A stretch of 30,886 bases of DNA from Priapulus caudatus (GCF_000485595.1 NW_014577596.1:7451-38336); one strand, 5' to 3'. Shown: positions 1 to 11,699, counted from the stretch's first letter. Translations and numbers: made by a program. Notes: a model not told the origin generated them from the letters alone.

Positions 1-51
1 TTTGATGTAATTATTATTATTATTACTTATTATTATTATTATTATTATTTT
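1..51. repeat. (TTA/ATT)n microsatellite at 3' flank of Dong-like copy 1
   Basis: The window opens in an imperfect ATT/TTA repeat that stops exactly where the minus-strand Dong-like element begins (TTTTCCAAAGTGG). The same repeat, with the same junction, is at 12975-13020 next to the second copy. Dong-type R4-clade elements are known to insert into TAA repeats, so this is the expected target. Confidence 0.85.
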
Positions 52-3000
52 CCAAAGTGGATCACGGCATTAGGCCGGTGGTTCCTGGGATGACGCGTGT
101 TCCAACCTGGGACATAGGGATTCAATCCATAATTTTTCGACAGGAAGTGTGCTGTTCCCAGTAGTGCGATTTTCTGGCACTTCTTGGGCAGTGTGGTGGC
201 CAGGGAGTTCCTTAAGGTTCTTTTTAAAACCATTCTTTATAGAGCCAAAGGCTCCAAGCACCACTGGTACAATATCTCGTCTTAGTATTCCACATCCTCC
301 TAATTTTGCGATCTCCAGATCTTTTGTACTTGGTGAGTTTTGTCTGTTTCCTTCACCATGATTGTTAGAATCATCTGGTACGCATACGTCAATCACAGGC
401 ATCGTTTTTCTTTCTGTTTGTGGAGCACTATATCAGGGCGGTCTGTCTGCACTGCCATATCCCACATTATGGTAGTATCTCTAATGTTGCTAACTGTCTC
501 GGAGTATGTGTTATACAGTTGTCAGGTACTTGCTCACCAAGTTCACTGCAGATTGACCAGTGCAGATAGCTGGCTACCTTGTTATGGCAATTTATGTACT
601 TGGTTGGGGCCAGCACTGTGCATCCGGCGATGATGTGGCTGATGGTCTCCTCTGCCATGCTGCACATTCTGCACTTGCGAGTTGACGCTGTTGCTTGAAG
701 ATGTTGCGGTTGATGATATCTGGTGTTGAGTGCTTGGTCTTGGCTGCAATGATCAGGCTTTCTGTCTCCCTTAAGTCCGGAACTACTCGGCCAGGCAACG
801 CTTGCAGTTTGTCGACAAATGGCTGTTGAGGCTCTTATCGAATTTTCCATGCAAAGGCTTGTTCTTCAATACCTCGATTTTCTTGGCTTCTATATTGGCC
901 TTCAGTCTCTGCTTTGTTGAGGGATTGGCTGTCGGCTGAGGAGACAAGTATTTTGGCTTTGAATTTTTTTAGCCTCGCGTAAGAGAGCGTGCCTTTGATT
1001 TCCAGACTGATAGATTTTGATAAGCTTTGTAAATTTGTCTTCCTTAAGCTCGATTTACTCGCCTAGACCTTACAATGGCAGTGTCTGTACGCAGGACATC
1101 AGTTTATATGAAGACCACGCCCCATTTTGCCTCTTGATGTACAGTCGCTCTACATCTGCTTTTGGCGTGATGGAGACCCGTGCATGGTTAGTAGCTTTCT
1201 CTGTTTCTTTGCGAGCCATCCTTTCGATATGTGATCGCAACCAGTTGGTCACTCTCAAAGCTGTACACGGGGACTGGCAGTGCCAGGCTATTGATAGCCG
1301 CTATCTTGTTTTTTTATGCAGAGCCAGAACTTGACGAAGGACTAAGGCGAACGTCGCGAATAGTTACTGCTTGCAGAATGTTCTCCTTCCATTTTTTACA
1401 TGCTGAATACCATTAACTGTTCGTCGTACACCAACATATTTGTAGTGGTCTGTGTGTTCAGACTTGTGTAGGGCATGTCCCTTGTCATCAAACTCAATTG
1501 TTTCGACTGTTTCTAGCATTACCACCTTTATAAGATTGCGGTTGCAACACTTTTCCAAGCCGAACTCCATTTTTGATGTCATTAACTGAATGCAAATTTG
1601 ACTGTTACCAATGGCATGCCATCCAGCTCATATTCTGTTCTTTGTGAAGCAGTTTAAGGTCATCCACTGTTAGGGCAGGTGGCTTCTGATCGTATAGTTG
1701 TGTTTAATCGACTGTAAATCCAGATCTGTCTATTCAGCATGTTGGTAAGCGGTATTAAGTGCTAAGCATAATAGCAGGGAGAGAGACAAGTTAGCCTGAA
1801 AGATTCCTCTCTTGATTGAGATCATATTTTGTCCGCTGAGAGCAAGTCCTCCTTGAAGTTGACGAGGAGGGCATTTCAGTTTTCCATTTCTTCATTGTAA
1901 CATTTCATGAACCTGAATGCCATGGTTGGTGAACACGGTAAGACTTCTCATGGCTGCGAGAAATCCAGGCGACATGTCGAAAAGGTCTCTTCTTATAATC
2001 AGATCCCACGCCATTCATATGTTCCTCTTGAGTTCTTTTTTGCCATGCTCACAATCATGTTTACTAATGCAGAAGTCTGGTCTTTGGCACCCTCTAGACG
2101 CTCCTCTACAGGGCAGTTTCTGCATCATGTCCGCGTGAGGAATGTCGCTTTTTTTGTAAGTGCATTGTAGAGGATAAGGTTGCTGATTGGCAGCAGTAAG
2201 ATATCCGTGTAGGTGGTCAGAGCAGGCAGGTGATTAATCGATAGTTCTTTGGTTCTATTGTATCCTTGCCTTTTGAAAGGAAGAACCAAGTTAATCTTGA
2301 TCCGTCAAACCAACTATATTACTTGCTACTTACTATGCGAATCTTCAGCATAAGGTGTTCCTTCAAAGGCGCTGGTTTATTTTTTTATGGAGGGCACTTA
2401 AATGCTTAATACAGAAGCCAAAATACCTTTCGCTGCAAGCTTTGTCTGGGCCGGGAACTTCCCAGTTGTGCGGTCGGTCTGATGCCTGCTGTTTCCTCAC
2501 CACATTGTATAAATGTCAGTCCATACATCCATTGCGGATACATTCTGGAATGCTTTCCTCTTATTTGATCTAAGTGGCTTTGCAGTATTGTGGGTCCTGT
2601 GCCAACCTTCCAGTATTCCACCCAGATTGATTCGAGTCGCTCTTGAGATGGAAGGTTTCCTTGATGGATGCTTTGCCAAACGCTGTCCTTCGTTGAGATG
2701 CGGTAGGAATTTTTTGGCATCTTTATGGTAAGAGTTTATTCTGATAGCAAGTGCTCACTCCGCTTCGTAAACCTTCTCAACCTCTTGAGCTTTGGCCTTG
2801 TATGTTTTATCTTTATTTTTTGTTGATTTCGCATAATTATGGTCTTTTCTTTCTTCGGCCCTCTTGAATAATATGCTCCTGGCCTTGGCATGTACTTGCT
2901 TACTGTTGCTGACACGCTTTTTTTTATTTCGCTAAGTATGGCAGAACGGTAATTGTGCGATGTTTTTAATTTTTTTCTGAATTCTTTTCTTCCATGTTTG

Positions 3001-3440
3001 CGTTCCTCTGTTGGGCTTCGTGACTTTCTCTTTTGTCTATTCCAGCCATAACAGCAGCAGTGTCGCGTATATTTAATTCATTGATTTCTGATAGTTTAGA
3101 TGGTATCTATTGTGATATTTGGTGATGGCCTGATTTCCACCGAAATTATGAATATTCGTGCACAGTATTGCCTTGTTGAGTCATGAAAAAAATCTTTCTC
3201 AGCTTCATGCTCGAATTGGATCCAGGCGGTATTGCCTGAGTTTTCAAACAGCTTAGTAGAAGATTTCGATCTTCCGATATTCCACTACTGATTCACCTTT
3301 ATGGGATATCCGTATGCTGCGAGTGTTTGTTCAGCTCGGGCATTGAGCGCGTTGTGGTCTTTCAAGTTGTTCAGTGGGAATAAGTGTGTTGCGATGCTTA
3401 TTTTGCTTTTCGGGACGGCCTTGCCACAATTTGAAATGGG
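52..3440 (-). pseudogene. Dong/R4-like non-LTR retrotransposon, 3' part (copy 1, frameshifted)
   Basis: This is the minus-strand counterpart of the intact ORF at 13325-15241, here broken into many short frames. Surviving family signatures are the C-terminal tail (motifs IPVV.GA.GSIKNG and KIALLGTAH at about 70-290), an endonuclease-end motif VPDDSN near 360, and the HIIAGC zinc-binding piece near 640-700. The 3' end abuts the TTA repeat. The RT active-site position (about 1659-1667) still reads GAT GAC, so both Asp codons are present, unlike the other copy. The upstream limit near 3440 is approximate. Whether the frameshifts are biological or sequencing errors cannot be told from this sequence. 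Confidence 0.75.
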
Positions 3441-4775
3441 AGCTTTGATCGTATAGTGTAATTCTTGGCATCGCCTCTCCAGATTATGTGAGCGCGGCGT
3501 AGCAGTTTAAAAGTCCTTGTATGATAGACATATCGTTTCTATGCGTTTGCTGCTTTTCTCATCCATTCCTCGAGACTCTTTCGCCTTTAAGGTAGTGGCA
3601 TGGCAAGGGCCATTGCCAAAAAACGAATGCGTTTAGGGCGGAGGTGCTCGCGCCAACCAATAATAGGGGCACGTCGAACCTTCCAGCACTTGCCATAGCT
3701 CGAAGCAGTCACATATTGGATTGTATAACCTGGCCGGGACGTATGGCGGTGCCCTGAAGGCTTTAGTCCGGCCGGCATCTGGTGGTGGTCATCGACGATA
3801 TCTAAAAGGGGTAGAGCATTTCGGTGTCGCGTCGGCTTACGCCGCACAGCACCATCACCACTTCCGCATCTACCGTGCACAGCAACCCTGGTCTAGCCAA
3901 CAGCAGCGTCACGATGGACGCATACACCGAAGGATTTCGCCAGTTTGACACGGACGCGGGTACGGGTATTATGCGGAGTCAAAACCAGATTACATTACGT
4001 ACACCGGGACGACAGACAAGAAGCGACACCCAAGCCGCACGCGGCACCGGAATTTCCATAAAGGAGAAACCACATTAAATAGCAAATATTCGCCGGGAGG
4101 AGAAATAAAATATTGAATGCCTCAAAACATGAAACCACAGTTATTGTCTTAACGTCCTGCCCAGATGACGCGACGGAGCTCATTCGCCTAACTACACACT
4201 CGTCAATCAAGACTAAGGGCCACCAGGAGCAAAGATGAACCCAAAACTAAGGACAGCGCGACGGAGACGACGTAAAAAACACAACTGAATAACAGCTGCC
4301 AGATTAAGACCTCAGGACAGAGCTCATATCTTCCATTAAGGGGACTGCACTTATAGTACACGCTGCGAGACAAAAATGCTGCCAACAAGCAATAAACAAT
4401 TTGCAACAGCATAAAAGCTTTTGCGAGCGAAAACAGTAACCGACTTAATACGTGTTAAATAACGTACCACTGTATACTATTATAGTCAATCTCTACGAGT
4501 CGCTTCAACCGGAGACACGAAAAACTACATTGAAAATACTAAGACGGATTTCAGTAAAGTTTACAAAAATTATCGACCTAGCAAAAAAACCACACATGCA
4601 GCTTTAGCAGCCACTGCGTGACTACAGTGTACAATTCAACAACTGCGCACGAACATAATCATGCACTGTAAGGTGAGAAATCACGAGTACGCGGCGGCCA
4701 TGAAACTACACACTGTACAAGCAACATTGCGTTAAAAATTACCCCGCCCACAACCCCAAAATGGGACTCATAATT
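3441..4775 (-). other. Unidentified retroelement segment (copy 1 of about 16250-17313)
   Basis: This stretch matches about 16250-17313 and is interrupted by many insertions, mostly A beyond 3900. The best-conserved anchor is around 3740-3800 (partner 16490-16550), with further anchors at 3950 and 4690. I do not recognise a protein. It lies just downstream of Env in the LTR element's orientation, so it may be 3' LTR or a poorly conserved accessory region. Confidence 0.5.
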
Positions 4776-6838
4776 AATACTAGTAGTTCAAGCCAGGGAG
4801 AAAGATTCCTGAACAGAACGTCACAACTGCGAGTGGAACCGGAAGCTCCAGGGGAGGAATATGGTAGCGGGGCATTCAATCGGAAAAAAAAAAAAAAACG
4901 TGCACAACGGCCGAAAAACAGGAAAACGCAGGACAGATAGGTTGTCTTCATGGACCACATCGTTCGGCCTGCGCCACTATAGTGTAGTGTCTAACCGAAG
5001 AACAAAAAAAAAAAAAGAAAACGAGAATAGAGCCGAAAGCTACAGCTCTATTGCGACACCACAATTACGGGACACTGTCTTGTATTGTAGTTCGAATTTC
5101 AGCGTTCATTTACGGAACACCCCTATGAACGTGCTCAGCCGCAGGAATAAGTAAGGAGAAAAATGGAACGATAAAACCTCAACGCAAAAGAAGAATGCGC
5201 GGAAGATTATGCCTACGATCAACGACAATAATCGAACGATCGAACCCCTCAATAGACCAACATAGCTAATGAGGCGACCAAAGCGACGTACAATACAGAC
5301 CCTAATGAAAACACGAGTTGAAGTGCGGGTATTGTCGAAGACGGTGCAGTTCAGCGTACCGTAGCTAAGAATTCAGACACATAGCGATAACGTACTTACC
5401 TGCTTAACCGCCAGCAAACACAAGAGTAATCATAAGGCAAACGTCACCAAAATAGATAGTCAAGTATTTCATAATAACATCTACAGGGACGGAACCGTAA
5501 GGGAAAAAAAAGGGTAATCTCAGTCGACGCACACAGTTCCTAAACTACTATCGCTCTATGAACGGACAAACACCAAAGTAAGTCCAATCGCATAAATTGA
5601 TCTGAAACAACATAATGGGGGACCTCCTCAAGGAAAACATCGCGCACGACAGGCCTCATATCTGTAGAAACGGGCCAAAAAAAGTACTATTAGGCATCAT
5701 ACTCATGATTAAAGAAACGCACGGAAGGAGCGAAATATACTTCGACTCGGCCCTATCAACGCAACTGAGTTACCAGACCGTACAGACACAAACAAAATCT
5801 GAGTGAATGCCACACGGATTACCTTCAACTCTCGCGTACAAATGTACATTGTGCTTATAGAGGTGCTACGAACGGACGACTATTACTTGAACACGACTTA
5901 TATCGGCAGAACAATAAAAATAAACAAAAAAAAAGAAACCAAAACCAAAAATGGGGTGAAAAGTATCAACAACGGCACCGTTTAGTAATACTGAAGAGCC
6001 TTAGGGGTCTCGGTACAGTGAACGACTTAAAACGATAACCGCTTAGTTACACAGGACATATTCTATTCTCTGATTAATGTTTCAGAAATATATACCGCTG
6101 CTGGGGAAAAAAAACAATTGAACAGTAAACCACGCATATTGCGGTAAGCAAGGATATTTTACACGTCGCAGACAATGCTGACGTTCTGCCCGTAACATAC
6201 GCGACAGACGCAAAGTCTTCGCGTCCGGCAAATAACTGAAAATAAATATAAGCTAACTCAGAATCCCAACGAACCAAAGATACAATGGTAGTAACCTAGC
6301 TTCAAACTGTAATACTGCCGACGGACACGTAGGATAGATTACGTAAGTAAAACCAGGGCCAACCGGAGAAGATTAGAATTATGATACATTTGGAACGTCA
6401 TATACACAAGAAGATATCTCCAGATCGGACCATAAAGCAAAACAAAAAGGAAATGAGGGACATACCTTTTGAACGGCAGATATGCGAAAACTGAACTGCA
6501 AGCTAGCAGATGCGGCTTTCCGGCAAAAAACCAACACAGCGTCCCAAGACGGTCACCGTAGACATACCAGCTACCTCTCCCTAGCTGTGCTTAAGACATG
6601 TCATGGTGAATTCTTCGATATTGCGCTTGAAATCTTACTGTAGCACAGCCAGGCCCAAGTGCTTATGAAGTCCACGGATATTTGAACCCCACCAATACAA
6701 ACACAATCTTCCTGACGACGGGCTGAGTGTACCTCACCGGCTGTCGTGGCCAACCTGGTTCATTGAGTCTGCGTGCTGTCAGTCAGACCGCGCGCTACCA
6801 CCCCCACAAGTACGCCATCATTCATACTGCAGAGAGCC
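4776..6838 (-). pseudogene. Env-like glycoprotein gene, heavily disrupted (copy 1)
   Basis: This aligns with the Env-like region 17313-18824. Anchors include ACTAGTAGTT at about 4780 and a shared stretch around 5600-5640, and the signal-peptide end lies near 6815-6838. A runs of eight to thirteen bases (for example near 4887, 5005 and 5929) have no counterpart in the partner. No frame longer than about 70 codons remains. Its identity rests on the alignment with the partner copy, not on its own translation. Confidence 0.6.
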
Positions 6839-8600
6839 GTAAATGACCTGTCACCGGGCACGACAATAACTATTCTCGTACCCACTGCCGGAAACATAGC
6901 GCAAACACAACGTCCTCATACAGACGTCAAAAATACCTTCCGCTGGACTTTCAAAGGCCCGCAATAAAAAAAAAAAACAACCAACAAAAACAATGCCCAC
7001 CAACCAAAAATCAACCCCGGACAAAAACCAACGAACAATCCGCTAGTGTCGCTTCTCACCTTACCGAGTCTGGAACATAGTAACCGATTCGCTTGTAAAT
7101 CTGCCATTTTGAGTGGGCCAACTCCTACACCAACTCTTTAAAAAAGGGAGTGCGCGTACGGACATTAATATTACCTGACATGCACATCAATACGTTGCGA
7201 TAAACGATAAGATACTTAATCGTGCGCACCCGTTTAATCACAGACACCACGTCGCGAGACGTAAAAGTATTTTAATGATCTATATCGATACATGGGCTCT
7301 CCAAAAAAGATGCAACCTTTAAGTGATGCTAGTGCTGCCCAGATTCAGAACGGGTTAAACAACAAGACTGGAATACCCCCGTCCTCGTATATACTAAAAG
7401 TATCTTATAGGCGCGACTAGATATGTATACGTTGTTTTATTCTTATCAGGCGCGCGGGTTCTAGCTATTCCGTCAATTGAATGTCTTGTAAACGCCCGGT
7501 TGGAGTCGCCTCTGTGGGCGTGCGTAACGGGGGTCGTCTGAATAAGAGATGACGCCTGGGCCTGTAGTAACACGTCTAATCGGTAGCCACACGCGTCGCC
7601 TGGCCAGAGCTGAATAAAAACGTGTGTAAATGCCGACGTTTCGTTTATAGCTGTTTCTATCGCAAACAGAGCTTGCTGGCACGTGCTGGTCCAAGCTTGT
7701 TAATGGTTCCCCCTTTGGGCTATCGCCCCACAATCTAAAGCCTAGGCTAATGTTGCGATGAAAAACGTTCACATTGATCCATATGACTGAGGATTTAGGT
7801 ACGGGCGCGGTTCCGAATGTGATTGATTCCCAGTAACGTGGTCAAGCCGCAGTCATTAATTTATTACAAACTCCAAACCGTTATCTGTGAGTATCGCCCA
7901 TCGGACAAGAGTTAGTAGAGATAATTGGTTAACAAATATATCGGAGAACCATGTCTGCACTCTTATGAGCCATCCAGATATGCTTCAGGATAACATAAGA
8001 ATAGAGGTCCAAAAATGTTTAGGAATATACCGGTTTACAGCTGGATATAACGGGAGTGGGACCCTGTCACATCGATTACCACTACGTCACAACTTGTTCT
8101 CGGCTGGGTGCATGCGTATTTACGGCCACGAGTACCTTCTGCTACATTGCGCGCCATTACACGTGACGCCATGACTTAACATAATGCGTATGATATCTTC
8201 GACATTCGTGTGCCAATGAATCTCGCAGGCCATCTATTGAGTAAATCTTTTTTGAAACCGAGATTTTGAACACTGTACATTTTTGATCGCTTGAATTGGT
8301 TTAAGTATATTCGGAATTAACACTCGCGGTATGGCTACCTGTTGGATCGTATTCGCGTTCCAGCGCGGTTCGTAAGAGCTTACGTCGGTAAATGATTCCG
8401 TCGTCTATAAAGTACTCAGCAACCGAATCGGGGCGTCCTTTAAGCTGCAATCAGCCTCGCCTCAGTTTACTTCCAGTCGCGCGACAAAAATGGGCCACGA
8501 TCAGCTAGTTGAAGTGCAATGAGATTCATGGTAACGACGAAGGAATTCTTGTCGCCCCGCTGTGGCGACCGGTAAGTTGCGGAGTTTTTGGCATTTAGTA
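6839..8600 (-). pseudogene. Ty3/gypsy-type integrase region, disrupted (copy 1)
   Basis: This is colinear with 18825-20440. Anchors include the GGGCTCTCCAAAAA stretch at about 7295 (partner about 19122), the region near 7510-7580 (partner 19315-19370) and a long near-identical run at about 7830-8000 (partner 19590-19760). The integrase frame is broken by indels throughout. The 7750-8100 part is noticeably closer to its partner than the A-rich part upstream, so the difference rate is not uniform along the copy. Confidence 0.65.
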
Positions 8601-9407
8601 ATCGCTTGCCCAGACTGCTAATTTAGGAGCTTTGGAGAACTTCCTCGCGTGTAGCGTGCTATGTGAAGTGGGGGGTGATGGATCAAATAGCAATGCTCTC
8701 GCGGCACTTGCTTCACTTGCTCGGCGTATTCGACGACTCGCTATAGCGCGTCCGCCTGGAAGATTTTGCACTCCCACAAATGTATCTCAATATCACAGCC
8801 AAATTCTGACACAATGATTGCCCTCTTTGTAGGCTTAGCGTACGAAGCGACCTTGCTTCGAGTAAATATTTAAACAGGTTTATGATCAGTATCATTTTTA
8901 AAACGGGACCCCTTGGATATAGTGTTTTAAATTTACTCAATGCCTGTGAGACTCTGCGTAACATTCTGCTCTACGCACTGGCCATCGCATCATGCACGTC
9001 GTTTAGCTGTCGCCTTAGATAATGGCACTGCCGGTGCTCTTTCTGTTTCCGTCGTTCAGCTGCGTTAAACTGCGCCTACTGCTCGCGCGCTGCCTTCACA
9101 ATAGAGGCAAATGGTTAGTGTTACTTGGCCAAGGGCGAAGGACGGGCGTTTGTGTTAGAGTAAAGCATCGGAGTAGGTACAGTGCTATCAGAATGCTGTT
9201 GCGCCTTCGAACTTCCATACGAACGGCGCTGTTCTTTGCAGTCACTAAATAGATGCGGGCGTTGCAGATGTGTGCATAATCCTTTAATAAATTTGCGTAA
9301 TAGCTGGGATAAGCTTTTGAAATTGGCGTACAGCCGTAGGCGCTTTTGGGAGGTTTTTCAATTTTGAAAACAGCCTAGTATCTTCGCGGGTCGGGGCAAA
9401 CACCCCC
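8601..9407 (-). pseudogene. Ty3/gypsy-type RNase H and 3' part of RT, disrupted (copy 1)
   Basis: The minus-strand frame 8964-8713 still contains LLEARSLR and YICGSA, the signatures of the RNase H region found intact at 20634-20440. The RNase H box that is usually T/C-D-A-S reads Cys-Glu in both copies (near 9106 and 20790), so that Glu is not a copy-specific error. The copy ends abruptly at 9407, before the RT catalytic box, at the join with the GA-rich array. Confidence 0.65.
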
Positions 9408-9945
9408 ATAGAGAGAAATAGAGAGAGAGCGATAGAGAGAGAGAGAAATAGAGAGAGAGAGAGAGAGCTATAGAGAGAGAGAGAAATAGAGAGAGAGAGC
9501 GATAGAGACAGAGAGAAATAGAGAGAGAGCGCGATAGAGAGAGATAAATAGAGAGAGAGAGCAATAGAGAGAGAGAAATAGAGATAGAGCGATAGTGAGA
9601 GCGAAATAGAGAGACAGCAAAAGAGAGAGAGAAATAGAGAGAGAGCGATATAGAGAGAAAAATAGAGAGACAGCAATAGAGAGAGAGAAATAGAGAGAGA
9701 GAGCGATAGAGAGAGAGAAATAGAGAGAGAGCGATAGAGAGAGAGAAATAGAGAGAGAGCGATAGAGAGAGAGAAATAGAGAGAGAGCGATAGAGAGAGA
9801 GAAATAGAGAGATAGCGAGAGAGAGAGAGAAATAGAGAGAGAGAGCGAGAGAGAGAGAAAAATAGAGAGAGCAAGAGAGAGAGAGAGAAATAGAGAGAAA
9901 GCGAGAGAGAAAGAGAAATAGAGAGAGAGCGAGAGAGAGAGAGCA

Positions 9946-10004
<59 letters not shown>

Positions 10005-10030
10005 AATAGAGAGCGAGAGAGAGAGATAGA
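9408..10030. repeat. (GA)n-rich array with a 28-bp higher-order unit
   Basis: This is 623 bp of almost pure GAGA punctuated by AAATA, CGATA and GCGA. In the central part (about 9690-9800) a 28-bp unit of roughly AGAAATAG, then GA repeats, then CGATAG, then GA repeats recurs head to tail. Long minus-strand frames through it encode only Leu-Ser-Ile-Tyr-Phe low complexity and are not genes. It begins exactly where the duplicated block stops. Confidence 0.9.
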
Positions 10031-10785
10031 TGCCTCGCGTCGCCGCGCCTCGCACACGGATCCTAACCTCTCCCCGTGAGCTTCCGCAAATTTTTCACCA
10101 ACGTTGCACTATTTGTTCTCTAGAAAAAGCTTTTTAGGCTTTTTGTTCGGTGAAATTCGGCACTAGAGTGTAATAATTTGCATTATGCACACAAGTTAGA
10201 TGCCTCGTGGACGTCTAGAAAGCATTAGAAGTGCAATTGGTCTTGTCGTGTAGCTGTGACATATTCCGTCAAGTGGCGTAGCCATGGTGACCGGTTGGCA
10301 ATTTTTGTGTTTGAAATGTGATCCGACTACTTTGCAGAAATTCGCATCATAGAGCGGCAAAAGTTTCGAGCGGAGCATAGAGTTCGGATCTGGAGTTATT
10401 TAACATGAATAAAGTGTATGTTCTGTATGCGACGAAACAGTGTGAGTATTTTTAATTAATTTCTCTTCGATGCTTATTCAGGCCTGCTGCCTATGGACGC
10501 CTTCTACTATAGGGGCGTTCAATTTGGTAAAAAAACTACGTCATTTTGGCGCATGCGCAGTTTCTGGTTGGCAGAAACCATTGCTTGTGTTACCCGTGTT
10601 TACATACGATGGCATCGTAAAAAGAAACGTAATGAGCCATAAACAGGAATATATACACGTACAACGATGAAAAACTTCAAATCGTTTCAAGCTTGTCAGT
10701 AAGTATATTGTTTACAAACGTAATTTTGACAAAATCTTTACTTGTAACCATGCAAAGTGGCTCAGTGACAGTGTCAGTGTTATGG
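10031..10785. other. No gene seen; upstream region of the host gene
   Basis: This is unique-looking, AT-leaning sequence with no convincing reading frame, RNA gene or transposon signature. It holds a perfect GCGCATGCGC palindrome at 10549-10558, listed separately, and is otherwise unexplained. Confidence 0.5.
10549..10558. promoter_or_regulatory. NRF-1-like palindrome GCGCATGCGC
   Basis: This is a perfect 10-bp palindrome matching the core of the NRF-1 (Ewg-type) binding consensus, about 270 bp upstream of the predicted transcription start. A near match (TGCGCATGCG) also sits in the 3' splice region before the terminal exon, near 28056-28065. Short motifs like this can occur by chance. Confidence 0.3.
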
Positions 10786-10841
10786 TATATATATATATAT
10801 ACCCGTACACCACCTCTATCACCAGGCGACCACTGACGTCA
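10786..10841 (+). promoter_or_regulatory. Candidate TATA/CRE promoter of the host gene
   Basis: A 16-bp TA run (10786-10801) could act as a TATA element, placing a start site near 10820-10835. A perfect palindromic CRE, TGACGTCA, is at 10834-10841. The leader from there to the ATG at 11063 would be about 230 nt. This is inference from motif spacing; there is no transcript evidence. Confidence 0.35.
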
Positions 10842-11062
10842 CCTGACATGCGCAGGCGTTGTTAGGAACGCGCTGGTAGCAGCAGCAGCAGCGCGTCTGT
10901 CTCGCTGTCTCTCTCCGTCTCTGTGTGCCTCTCTCTCCCTCTCTGTCTGACTCTCTCTCTGACTCTCTCTCTCTCTCCGTCACTAACTCACGCGCTCTCG
11001 CTCCCTCCATCCATCCCTACCTCCGCGCCCCTGCAGCGACACAGGTGTGTGAGAAGTTAGTC
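10842..11062 (+). other. Predicted 5' UTR with CAG and CT-rich tracts
   Basis: This lies between the CRE and the ATG. It has five AGC units (10878-10892), then a roughly 95-bp CT-rich tract (about 10900-10995). The frame that leads into exon 1 is open across the CT tract, but that part is low complexity (Ser/Leu), so translation is assumed to start at 11063. Confidence 0.35.
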
Positions 11063-11129
11063 ATGAGAGGTGTGTGGTGCCGTCTTAACATCGTCTGCTT
11101 GGTAGCGGCGGCGGCGGCGTGGACGCTAG
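11063..11129 (+). CDS. Host gene exon 1: signal-peptide exon
   Basis: An ATG at 11063 opens 22 codons plus one base (phase 1), ending at AG|GTAAGT, an excellent splice donor at 11130. The peptide starts MRGVWCRLNIVC, with basic residues at 2 and 7. It continues into a hydrophobic core including five Ala from a (GCG)5 run, then Trp-Thr-Leu, which is a typical secretion signal. A phase-1 intron directly after a signal peptide is common in animal genes for secreted modular proteins. The downstream microexon and PAN-like exon both accept phase 1, which supports one gene. I do not recognise the gene. A longer N-terminus through the CT tract is possible but less likely. Confidence 0.55.
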
Positions 11130-11640
11130 GTAAGTGTACGTGCGAATTATATGTGTATATGTGTGTATGTGTATATTATACGTGTATATGTGTATATGTG
11201 TGTATGTGTATATGTGTATATGTGTATTTATGTGTATGTTGTATATTATACCGTGTATATGCTGTATATGTGTGGGTACGTACAATTATACGTGTATATG
11301 TTTGTAGGTGTATATTATACGTGTATATGTGTGTTATGTGTGGTAGGCTGCGAATTATATGTGTTATTTATGTGTATTTAGATGTGTATGTGTGTATGTA
11401 TGTATTATGTTATGTGTGATGTGTGTGTGTGTGTGTGTGTGTGTGTTGGGTGTCCGTGTGTGTGTGGGGGGGTTGCGTGATTGTGTATATTATAGTGTAT
11501 ATGTGTGTATCATGTTTTTTTTATGTCTTAATAACCATTATTATACATTATTATTATATTTATTTTTAGCGTGATTTTATATTTCGTTGATGAACGAATA
11601 GAACCGCGCCGTCGTGTGAATTATATGTAACATCACAGAT
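11130..11640 (+). repeat. Intron 1, first half: degenerate (GTGTATAT)n minisatellite
   Basis: This is TG/TA-rich sequence in which modules such as GCGAATTATATGTG and TATTATACGTGTATATG recur at irregular spacing (about 11143, 11170, 11290, 11310, 11350). It includes a pure (GT)n run near 11420-11445. The frames through it encode Tyr-Val-Cys-Met repeats and are not genes. Confidence 0.8.
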
Positions 11641-11699
11641 TTGTTACATTTGCAATGAATGACACATGCGATCTATGTGAGTAATAACCAACAGGGTCG

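Larger units (their letters stand above)
52..9407. repeat. Insertion-rich duplicate of 13021-21079
   Basis: This block is colinear and co-oriented with 13021-21079: Dong-like 3' part, unidentified segment, Env, integrase, RNase H and the start of RT. It spans about 9.36 kb against about 8.06 kb for its partner. Nearly all differences I can align by eye are single-base insertions or short indels, not substitutions, so hardly any reading frame survives here. Between about 3900 and 7050 the extra bases are mostly A on the plus strand. Homology stops at 9407, in the run CAAACACCCCC that ends at 21079 in the partner. It is either a real segmental duplication with extreme indel decay or, more likely, an uncorrected noisy-read image of the other copy. 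Confidence 0.85.

Noticed and set aside
7887-8174. 95-codon plus frame in copy 1
   Set aside because: It is antisense to the integrase region; the true coding strand is minus, as shown by the intact counterpart.
9408-10030. CRISPR-like array
   Set aside because: The repeated units have no distinct spacers and the sequence is eukaryotic simple repeat.
9284-10057. Long minus-strand frames of 257 and 195 codons
   Set aside because: They translate the GA array into Leu/Ser/Ile/Tyr/Phe low complexity; all alternative frames are open for the same reason.
10925-11419. 164-codon plus frame as a single-exon gene
   Set aside because: It runs from the CT tract through exon 1 and then across a consensus donor into TG/TA repeats. 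Only the 22-codon signal-peptide part is convincing.
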